Source: Chlorobiales bacterium (GTDB lineage Bacteria > Bacteroidota > Chlorobiia > Chlorobiales > Chlorobiaceae). From it: a stretch of DNA of 21,048 nt. Positions 15,139-21,048 of this stretch are shown here, one piece after another. The DNA is taken from positions 1-21,048 of the forward strand of contig JAKSDB010000354.1 in the NCBI GenBank assembly GCA_022360415.1. Reading direction: 5' to 3'. The notes under the pieces were generated by a model. It ran no database searches and was not told the DNA's origin. It saw only the letters and a list, made by a program, of their open reading frames with translations. Positions within the stretch are counted from its first letter, which is position 1. Each line of letters begins with the position of its first letter. The position numbers and the translations under genes were made by a program.

Positions 15139-18100
15139 TTGGTGCATCCGTTAACCAGAATGTCTATGTCACTCTTTTCATTGCGACTGTTACCGGTGTT
15201 GTTTCTGGCAGCCTTGCTTGCGGGTATAGGGCCTTCTCATGCATTGTGTGTAACACCTGACCCGACACTGTTTGCAAAGTCTGATACTGTTGACGTACTT
15301 GATTCTGGTTCTGTTTCATTGCCGCAAAAGTCGCAGCCTGACTCATTGGTTGTGCAGGAGGGGGAACAGGTGGTTCCGGAGCGGGCGACAGCGCAAAAGG
15401 ATGAAGAGAGCGGGTGGGATTGGCAAGCCATAGGGGTTATTGTAGCACTTGCTATTGCTGTTGTAGGTTGGGGGTTGTTTTTCTATCAGAGACAAAAAAT
15501 GTTACAAGATGCAAAGAGACAGAGATTTGCAGAGTTAGAGGCTGAAGAAGAGCATAGGCGCCAACAAGAAGAAAAGAGACGCAAGAAAGAGTTCCAGAAA
15601 AAGCAGGAGCGACTCGAAACAGATGAGGAGCAGTATTTGGAACATCTTTGCCGTTCACTCAAAAAAAGTGAAATTTTCGGTTTCAGGGGTATTGATGGTG
15701 CCGAAGAATCTGTCGGTGTCACGGAAACCTTTGTACCGCTTGATATCGATGTCGAATCGAAATATGAGTCCGAGGCCGATCGACGAAGAAGCTTTGAGCG
15801 GCATGAACAGGATGAACTGCAGTATGTGAAGCCTGAAGAAGCGCTGGCTTATACCGTGACAAACGATAAGCGAATGTTATTGATTATCGGAGAACCGGGA
15901 TCCGGTAAAACAACGATTATCAAGCACTTCGCGTTGAACAGGAATCTCAGACTACCGGGGTGCGATGATAAACCGGTTATTCTCTATATACCGCTCAAAA
16001 GTATGGCAATGCAGGGGGCGGAAAAGAAAAGCTTGCCGACAATATTATCTGGAGTGTTCGAACCACACTTTTCAGTCGATGAATCTTGGTTTGAAAACCG
16101 TCTCCGTCATAAGCGGGTGCTTCTTTTGCTTGACGGACTTGATGAAATAAGCAGCAGCGATCAAAGGGTGAACGTGCTTCGCTGGTTGACGAGGGCACTG
16201 GAAACATATCGCGATGCAGTATTTGTCATGACGACACGTGACGGAGGATTCATGATAAAAGAGCAGAATGCCTTAAGACTGTCTCCGCAGCGAGCGTATG
16301 TGCAGAGGTTTACTCCCGAGCAACAAGAGTTGTTTCTCAGGAACTGGTTTCGTGCAGCGTTGTTGCGGGATGCCGACATGGAGATCAGAGGTGGAACAAA
16401 AAGCAAAGAGACTGTTGAGGAAAAGGCCTCGAATGACGCTGCAAGACTTAGGGATTATCTGTTGCAGCCCGATATGAAGGGATTGAAAGAGCTTGCAGGC
16501 ATTCCTCTGCTGTTGCAGATCATGGCCATTTTCTGGAAAAAAGAGAAATATCTTCCCAATAATGAAGATGAACTCTATGATCACGCGCTTGACTTTTTGC
16601 TTGAGCTTCGGGATCGTGAAAAGGATATGAAGGTTCTGATCGAAGCGAAACAAGCAAAAATGCTGCTTGGTCCCGTAGCGCTCTGGATGCAGGAATACGA
16701 AGGGGGAGAGCCGATCGAGAATATTGATAAAGGGAACATGCACGAGCTTGTGCAGAAGGAGATCAAAAAGATCCCAACTATTGCCTTGGGAGCAGAGGAT
16801 ATCTGCGAAAATCTTGCGGACCGATCCGGAGTCTTGATCGATGCAGGTTCAACGTACGTGTTTCGGCACAAGACGTTTCGTGAGTATCTGGCTGGCGTGC
16901 AGTTGCAGACCAGCGTGAATGACGATCCGGAGCGTCTGGCATCTCTTGTCAAGAGAGTAGGTGATCCTGCGTGGGAAGAGCCGTTGCTGTTTTTTATGGC
17001 CAAGGCCAAAGCCGGGTTGTTTACTCGATTCATGCGAGCATTGTTTGAATCAAAACATTTCGTTTCTCTCGATCAGGCTGCCCAGACACAGTTGCATCGT
17101 CTGATTGATCGGGCTTCCCAGAAAACAGTCGAAGCGTTTCAGGAAAAGCTCCTGAGCGGATCGTCTTCTCCTTTGCAGCAGCAGTATTTGCTTGATTGTC
17201 TGAAAGTACTCGGAACACCGGAGGCTGCTGATGTGGCTCTGGAATTCAGGCAGGAAAGACTGGATACCGACAGGGAAGTACTTCGTAAGGTCGATGAGGT
17301 AATCGGGCTTGCCGGAAAGGACTCTCGGGAACCAGAAGAAAAGGGGGCTGAACAGGAACTGCGAGGTATTGTTGCTCAAAACAGTTCTGTGTGGTATAGC
17401 GAAGTCGAGTATAGTTCCCAGTATATACTGCTTGAGGGAGGCGATTGCGGTGGTTTCCATCTGGCAAAGTATGCAGTTACCAACAAACTGTATCGGAAGT
17501 TTATCGCTTCATTGCAGTCAATGGAAAAACGTGAAATAGAAGATATTTTTTCTCGCAAGTTCGATGAAATAACCGGAAGTATAGCTGGATTCCGTGAGTA
17601 TCTCAATAAAGGAAAGAGTTTCTCTGAAATTTTTGTTTCGCGATATGATACGGATCGCCGTTTCAAAGGCGAGGATCAACCGGTGGTCGGCGTAAGCTGG
17701 TTTGGCGCAAAAGCCTATTGTATATGGCTCTCTCTGATGGAAAGTGAGGGCAGGGACGCTGGCTTATACCGCTTGCCATATGAGGATGAATGGTATTATG
17801 CTGCAGCGGGAACTGAAAAAAGGCATTTCCCTTGGGGGGATACACCAGAGCCTACAGCGAAGCATGCCAATTATGACGAGAATGAGGGATCGACGACCCC
17901 GGTTGGGCGCTATCCCGACGGCGCGACGCCGGAGGGGTTGTACGACATGGCGGGTAATGTGTGGGAGTGGATGGAGAACTGGTATGATAAAGATGAGGAC
18001 TGGAAGGCGTTGCGCGGCGGCTCGTGGTACGACATTCCTGGGCTTCTGGAGTGCTCCTCCCGGTACGGCAACCTTCCGGACGGCAGGTGCAACGACGTCG

Positions 18101-18141
18101 GTTTTCGAGTTGTTCGCCCCAGTCCCGCGGCAAAGGGATGA
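15139..18141 (+). CDS. DGR target 2: membrane-anchored NACHT NTPase with FGE-sulfatase domain
   Basis: This 1000-aa protein starts with a signal-peptide-like segment (about 8-35, ending PSHA), a roughly 60-residue polar stretch, one transmembrane helix (about 96-116) and a charged coiled coil (about 118-165). The NACHT NTPase follows, with Walker A GEPGSGKT (251-258) and Walker B LLLLDGLDE (328-336). A helical region and an FGE-sulfatase domain (from about 761) end in the VR, with variable residues 964-987 and Cys972 fixed. From the NACHT to the C-terminus it is paralogous to target 1; the N-terminal part is unrelated. The predicted topology puts the NTPase and variable domain in the cytoplasm. 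The start is TTG at 15139, 6 bp after AGGAG; GTG 15142 or ATG 15160 are alternatives. Signal output and ligand are unknown. Confidence 0.9.
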   Translation: MVHPLTRMSMSLFSLRLLPVLFLAALLAGIGPSHALCVTPDPTLFAKSDTVDVLDSGSVSLPQKSQPDSLVVQEGEQVVPERATAQKDEESGWDWQAIGVIVALAIAVVGWGLFFYQRQKMLQDAKRQRFAELEAEEEHRRQQEEKRRKKEFQKKQERLETDEEQYLEHLCRSLKKSEIFGFRGIDGAEESVGVTETFVPLDIDVESKYESEADRRRSFERHEQDELQYVKPEEALAYTVTNDKRMLLIIGEPGSGKTTIIKHFALNRNLRLPGCDDKPVILYIPLKSMAMQGAEKKSLPTILSGVFEPHFSVDESWFENRLRHKRVLLLLDGLDEISSSDQRVNVLRWLTRALETYRDAVFVMTTRDGGFMIKEQNALRLSPQRAYVQRFTPEQQELFLRNWFRAALLRDADMEIRGGTKSKETVEEKASNDAARLRDYLLQPDMKGLKELAGIPLLLQIMAIFWKKEKYLPNNEDELYDHALDFLLELRDREKDMKVLIEAKQAKMLLGPVALWMQEYEGGEPIENIDKGNMHELVQKEIKKIPTIALGAEDICENLADRSGVLIDAGSTYVFRHKTFREYLAGVQLQTSVNDDPERLASLVKRVGDPAWEEPLLFFMAKAKAGLFTRFMRALFESKHFVSLDQAAQTQLHRLIDRASQKTVEAFQEKLLSGSSSPLQQQYLLDCLKVLGTPEAADVALEFRQERLDTDREVLRKVDEVIGLAGKDSREPEEKGAEQELRGIVAQNSSVWYSEVEYSSQYILLEGGDCGGFHLAKYAVTNKLYRKFIASLQSMEKREIEDIFSRKFDEITGSIAGFREYLNKGKSFSEIFVSRYDTDRRFKGEDQPVVGVSWFGAKAYCIWLSLMESEGRDAGLYRLPYEDEWYYAAAGTEKRHFPWGDTPEPTAKHANYDENEGSTTPVGRYPDGATPEGLYDMAGNVWEWMENWYDKDEDWKALRGGSWYDIPGLLECSSRYGNLPDGRCNDVGFRVVRPSPAAKG
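18008..18124 (+). repeat. DGR variable repeat 2 (VR2)
   Basis: Ungapped 117-bp match to the TR at 13781-13897. By hand count there are 20 mismatches, all at template adenines. It encodes residues 964-987 of target 2 and differs from VR1 at most variable codons. Confidence 0.96.
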
Positions 18142-18161
18142 ACATGCAGGCTTGCATAGTT
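18141..18161 (+). promoter_or_regulatory. Candidate DGR target-site hairpin after VR2
   Basis: Identical to the hairpin at 13143-13163: an 8-bp stem with one bulge and a GGCT loop, starting at the target 2 stop codon. Conservation after both VRs but not after the TR supports a role at the recipient site. Confidence 0.5.
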
Positions 18162-18246
18162 ATCGGAAAAGCTGTGACCTGCATTTGAGAATCTGACCCT
18201 CTGGTTTCTGAAACTCTGAAAAAGAATACTTGTAAAGAAATGACGT

Positions 18247-18324
18247 AAAGGACATAAAAGACCCAAGGTCAGAGTGTAATACAGTTTCTTTTCTTTTTCG
18301 TCCTTTCTGTCTTTTGTGTCCTTT
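18247..18324 (+). promoter_or_regulatory. Long 5' inverted repeat before the four-helix-bundle gene
   Basis: AAAGGACATAAAAGAC (18247-18262) pairs with GTCTTTTGTGTCCTTT (18309-18324) over all 16 positions, with one U-G wobble. The stem ends 1 nt before the AGGAGG Shine-Dalgarno (18326-18331). It could act as a translational control element or a DNA-binding site for the encoded protein. Confidence 0.5.
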
Positions 18325-18336
18325 CAGGAGGATTCA

Positions 18337-18906
18337 TTGACTGAAGGTTTTATACCGCCACATGGTGGTTACAAGGAGCTGCTTTCCTACAAGAAAGCAC
18401 AAATTGTCTATGACGCCACGGTTCGTTTTTGCGAACGGTATATTCGGAGAAACGATAGAACCTATGACCAGATGGTTCAGGCTGCAAGGTCGGGGAAGCA
18501 AAACATCATCGAGGGGAGTCAGGCTTCCGGGACGTCGAAAAAAATGGAGATCAAGCTCACAAGTGTGGCAAGAGCAAGCCTCGAAGAGCTGCTTGAAGAT
18601 TATCGTGACTTTTTACGAACAAAGGGGCTTGAGGAATGGACGCTTGACCATCCTTACACAAAAAGGCTGCGAGAACTCAACCAACAACCGGATGCAGACT
18701 ATGAAACCTTTCGTAAAGGTATCGAGCATCGTGATCCGGCTGTTGCAGCCAATGTAATAATCGGTCTGATTAAAGTGACAACGTATTTGCTTGATCGTCA
18801 GTTGAAGCGGTTAGAGAAAGCATTTGTGGAAGAAGGAGGGTTGAGTGAACGCATGGTCAGTGCTCGCCTCAAAGAACGCTCAAAAAAGAAAAGACTTGAG
18901 CCATAA
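18337..18906 (+). CDS. Four-helix-bundle protein (S23/IVP-like with suffix domain), possible Avd relative
   Basis: This 189-aa mostly helical protein has the motif QAARSGKQNIIEG(S) near residues 48-62, typical of the 23S rRNA intervening-sequence/four-helix-bundle family, and a C-terminal suffix (about 130-189) rich in charged residues. That family is structurally related to bAvd. The start is the TTG at 18337, 5 bp after a perfect AGGAGG; a GTG 21 bp upstream lies before the Shine-Dalgarno and is rejected. The gene sits directly behind the VR2 cassette, as avd sits behind the VR1 cassette (with repeat C between). A role in the DGR is inference; the family is widespread, common in Chlorobi, and largely uncharacterised. 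Confidence 0.82.
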   Translation: MTEGFIPPHGGYKELLSYKKAQIVYDATVRFCERYIRRNDRTYDQMVQAARSGKQNIIEGSQASGTSKKMEIKLTSVARASLEELLEDYRDFLRTKGLEEWTLDHPYTKRLRELNQQPDADYETFRKGIEHRDPAVAANVIIGLIKVTTYLLDRQLKRLEKAFVEEGGLSERMVSARLKERSKKKRLEP

Positions 18907-19102
18907 TCAAATATCAGGTTCGGCAGAGCCCTGTAATCATGATGTGGTTGTTCTCGCGGAACATGCAATTTGTGTGAAAAACCAAAAATCTTTCCGAATA
19001 GGCAGTATCCCTCAAACAATCCGGCTTTTTTTTTATTTTTAGACCTTACTATTCAAAGCTGATTCAGTTGTAAAACATTTAATCAAAATCCTAAACAGTG
19101 TC

Positions 19103-20053
19103 ATGGGTTTTTTATCAAAATTGTTCGGAAAAAAGGAAGAGGAACTCAAGCGTCCCCAGGTCAGGGAAGATGAGGCGCTGATCAAGACTCTCGAAGGGCA
19201 CGAAGACCGGGTGCTCGGTGTCCGGTTCAGTCCCGACGGCAAGAAACTGGTAAGCGGCAGTTTTGATGAAAAGGTCATGCTGTGGGATATTGAAACCGGC
19301 AGGGCGCTGCATACGATGTCGGGGCACACAACCTGGGTCAAGTGTGTCGATTACAGCCCTGACGGCGACAAGGTCGCCAGCGGCAGCATCGACAGCACGG
19401 TGAGAATCTGGGACGCGGAAACCGGAGCGTGCCTTCACGAGTGCAAGGGTCACGATACCGAGGTGCGTATGGTTGCTTTCAGCCCTGACGGCAAAACCGT
19501 TGCAAGCTGTTCCCGCGATACAACAATCAAGCTCTGGGATGTCGAGTCGGGCAAGGAGCGGAAAACCCTGACCGGCCATACCTCCTATATCGAGTGTGTC
19601 GCTTTCAGCCCTGACGGCAAAAAGCTTGTAAGTTGCGGCGAAGAGCCGGTGGTTCGGGTCTGGGATGTTGAAAGCGGAAAGAATACAGCGACTTACAAAA
19701 CGCGTGACAGGCACACCTATTCCACCTGCTTCAGTCCGGATGGTTCATTGATTATCCTCTGCGGCAGGGACGCGATGGTCAAGATTCTCGATGCAGCTAC
19801 GGGGGAGATCAAGCATATCATGGAGGGGCACGAAGACGGTGTCCGCAGTGTCTGCTTCAGTCCTGACGGTAAAAAAGCGGCAAGCGTCGCCAATGATGAA
19901 TCTGTCCGCTTGTGGGATGTGGAAACCGGCAAGCAGATTCACGCTTACCGCGGCCATGTGCTCGAAGTCCAGTCGGTGGACATCTCACCCGACGGCAAGA
20001 CAATCGTGAGCGGCAGTGACGACCGCAAAATTAAATTATGGGGGATAAAGTAG
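19103..20053 (+). CDS. WD40-repeat protein, single seven-bladed propeller
   Basis: The 316-aa protein has seven WD40 repeats from about residue 27 to the end. Each has the pattern GH...V..V.FSPDGK.. .SGS.D..(I/V)(K/R)LWD; blade 5 is weaker (RDRHTYSTCFSPDGS). This fits one closed propeller acting as a protein-binding scaffold. The first 20 residues (MGFLSKLFGKKEEELKRPQ) form a short basic amphipathic helix that could touch the membrane. No enzymatic domain is present. The binding partner is unknown. Its proximity to NACHT proteins is notable because WD40 propellers often serve as STAND sensors, but the 196-bp gap and the intervening gene make a functional link speculative. That gap holds a T-rich stretch near 19026-19040 and nothing else recognised. 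Confidence 0.9.
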   Translation: MGFLSKLFGKKEEELKRPQVREDEALIKTLEGHEDRVLGVRFSPDGKKLVSGSFDEKVMLWDIETGRALHTMSGHTTWVKCVDYSPDGDKVASGSIDSTVRIWDAETGACLHECKGHDTEVRMVAFSPDGKTVASCSRDTTIKLWDVESGKERKTLTGHTSYIECVAFSPDGKKLVSCGEEPVVRVWDVESGKNTATYKTRDRHTYSTCFSPDGSLIILCGRDAMVKILDAATGEIKHIMEGHEDGVRSVCFSPDGKKAASVANDESVRLWDVETGKQIHAYRGHVLEVQSVDISPDGKTIVSGSDDRKIKLWGIK

Positions 20054-20075
20054 GGAAGCATCCTTCATGCTTCCC
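20053..20075. terminator. Bidirectional terminator-like hairpin
   Basis: GGGAAGCAT (20053-20061) pairs perfectly with ATGCTTCCC (20067-20075) over a 5-nt loop. It overlaps the WD40 stop codon and lies between two convergent genes. There is no long T-run, so it may be an attenuating stem rather than a strong intrinsic terminator. Confidence 0.6.
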
Positions 20076-20095
20076 TCTGCTGATTGCTGCTGTTG

Positions 20096-20539
20096 TTACG
20101 AGAAAAACTTTCTTGCCATACCGAGCAGCCCTTCGATCCCTCCCGCATTGTCGATGATGTTTTCCAGAAGCGAGCCGTCAGGGCTGGCTTTATCGACCAT
20201 TTCGGGAAGAGCGTCGGCAATGGCTGTTTCCGCGCTTTTTTCGGAGAGTCCGAGCATCGATGCAAAATCAGCAATTTTATCGGAACCGAGAAGGTTCCTG
20301 ATGACATCGCCTGAAATGGACGCGTTTTTGCCGTTTCCAAGCCATGATGAGGCAATATCATCGAGCCCTGACTCCTTCATTTTGCCAAGCAGCGTTCCGA
20401 AATCGAGTTTTCCGCCCGATCCGCCAAAGAGATTACCGAGAGCGGACGAGAGCTGGTCGGGATCAAGAGAAGTTGTTGCATCGTCACTGTTGTTTTTTAT
20501 AACCGATGCGCCGAGGTCAAGCAAATCCTCAATGTTCAT
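20096..20539 (-). CDS. YidB-like DUF937 family protein
   Basis: This 147-aa acidic protein has repeats of the DUF937/YidB kind: Gly-rich LGNLFGGSGGKLDFGTLLG, then SSWLGNGKNASISGDVIRNLLG and ASMLGLSEKSAETAIADALPEMVDKASPDG. These match the conserved helical core found in E. coli YidB and relatives. There is no signal peptide or transmembrane helix. Molecular function is not established for the family. It is convergent with the WD40 gene and divergent from the release-factor-like gene, so the 131 bp at 20540-20670 should hold its promoter. No strong Shine-Dalgarno is evident before the ATG. Confidence 0.85.
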   Translation of the reverse strand: MNIEDLLDLGASVIKNNSDDATTSLDPDQLSSALGNLFGGSGGKLDFGTLLGKMKESGLDDIASSWLGNGKNASISGDVIRNLLGSDKIADFASMLGLSEKSAETAIADALPEMVDKASPDGSLLENIIDNAGGIEGLLGMARKFFS

Positions 20540-20670
20540 GGTTTGTGATTGTTTCTGGTTGAATGAAAGACATCACCTTTCAAGGAAAAGAACTGCGTTT
20601 TCAATATACTTACCAACAAGTAAATTGAGTGGTTCTTTTTCTGTGTGGAAAAGAAGGATAAACGAACGCC

Positions 20671-21048
20671 ATGAGAGTCTCCGGGAGCATAACGATAGAC
20701 GATTCCGAGATTGACATTCAGGCAGTGCGGTCGCAGGGCGCCGGAGGGCAAAACGTCAACAAGGTAGCAACGGCCGCTCATCTGCGCTTCGACATCCACA
20801 GCTCTTCGCTGCCTGATTTCTGCAAGACGAGGCTCCTTGCCCTTCGCGACAGCAGGATTACAAAAGACGGTATCATCATCATCAAGGCCCAGGGACACCG
20901 TTCTCAACAGAAAAACAGGCAGGAAGCCCTTGACCGCCTGAAAGCGATTGTGCAGCAGGCACTGACAGTACGGAAAGCAAGAAAAGCAACCCGGCCTACA
21001 GCTGTTTCAAAAGAAAAACGGCTTGAAAACAAGGCTCGGAGGAGTCGC
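20671..21048 (+). CDS. arfB: ArfB/YaeJ-type alternative ribosome-rescue peptidyl-tRNA hydrolase (3' end cut off)
   Basis: The frame is open from ATG 20671 to the window end (126 codons, no stop). It has the release-factor catalytic motif GGQ (25-27) within SQGAGGQNVNKVATAAHLRF, then a C-terminal basic tail (RKARKATRP, KARRSR) like the one ArfB inserts into the mRNA channel of stalled ribosomes. It lacks a stop-codon-recognition domain, so it is not RF1/RF2. A GAAGGA sequence lies about 12 bp upstream. The length so far matches ArfB (about 140 aa), so only a few residues should be missing. The distantly related PrfH family is the alternative but less likely given the small size and tail. Confidence 0.9.
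   Translation, partial: MRVSGSITIDDSEIDIQAVRSQGAGGQNVNKVATAAHLRFDIHSSSLPDFCKTRLLALRDSRITKDGIIIIKAQGHRSQQKNRQEALDRLKAIVQQALTVRKARKATRPTAVSKEKRLENKARRSR

Larger units (their letters stand above)
17944..18220 (+). repeat. 277-bp target cassette, copy 2 (contains VR2)
   Basis: Partner of 12946-13222. Identity stops sharply at both ends: upstream the genes differ at many synonymous sites (for example GGGCTCTAT versus GGGTTGTAC), and downstream the sequences are unrelated. Confidence 0.9.

Noticed and set aside
9925..18141. The targets as true formylglycine-generating (sulfatase-modifying) enzymes
   Set aside because: The FGE-type fold is at the C-terminus of NACHT proteins and its surface is hypermutated by the DGR, which fits ligand binding. 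There is no sulfatase gene nearby.
18907..19102. Intrinsic terminator at the T-run near 19026-19040
   Set aside because: I could not find a GC-rich stem directly before the T-run.

Overview
The window reads as a chromosomal piece of a green sulfur bacterium (Chlorobiaceae; Chlorobium, Chlorobaculum or Prosthecochloris-like). The reasons are a (bacterio)chlorophyll synthase of the BchK/BchG type, an adjacent polyprenol-kinase-like gene, and a membrane glycosyltransferase resembling the chlorobactene glycosyltransferase CruC, all set in a co-directional housekeeping run. This placement rests on gene content, not on a database search.

Left part (1-8214, all + strand): the 3' part of a NifS/IscS cysteine desulfurase overlapping a NifU-type Fe-S scaffold; miaB (tRNA methylthiotransferase, itself an Fe-S enzyme); a bchK-like chlorophyll synthase with a VTE5/dolichol-kinase-like prenol kinase directly behind it; an LpxH-like metallophosphatase; hisG (long form); and a cruC-like glycosyltransferase. 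Two copies of a 142-bp palindromic repeat bracket the glycosyltransferase, each beginning 2-5 bp after a stop codon.

Middle part (8215-9850), accessory DNA: a Phd-VapC-type toxin-antitoxin pair behind a TGTACA-type operator, then a REP-associated tyrosine transposase (RAYT) on the - strand. The RAYT is flanked by palindromic REP sequences and also carries a REP pair in frame inside its coding region.

Core of interest (9850-18220): a complete diversity-generating retroelement (DGR) with two target genes. Order: target 1 (DUF4062-like domain + NACHT NTPase + FGE-sulfatase/C-type-lectin-fold domain), VR1, avd, template repeat (TR), reverse transcriptase, target 2 (signal peptide + transmembrane helix + coiled coil + NACHT + FGE-sulfatase domain), VR2. 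A hand alignment over 117 bp shows 21 TR/VR1 mismatches and 20 TR/VR2 mismatches. Every one falls on a template adenine (34 adenines in the TR), which is the signature of adenine-directed mutagenic retrohoming. Outside the VR the two targets share a nearly identical 277-bp cassette that runs past the stop codon and includes a hairpin. The diversified domain is therefore the probable sensor end of two STAND/NACHT signalling proteins, one apparently cytosolic and one membrane-anchored, both likely with the variable face in the cytoplasm.

Right part (18220-21048): a second four-helix-bundle protein (S23/Avd-like) with a long 5' hairpin ending at its Shine-Dalgarno, a seven-bladed WD40 protein, a convergent YidB/DUF937 gene, and the start of an ArfB (YaeJ)-type ribosome-rescue factor cut by the window end. 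DGRs with NACHT/FGE targets belong to a known broad class. The features here most worth follow-up are the paired cytosolic/membrane targets on one template, the shared cassette, the second four-helix gene, and the unusual repeat architecture.
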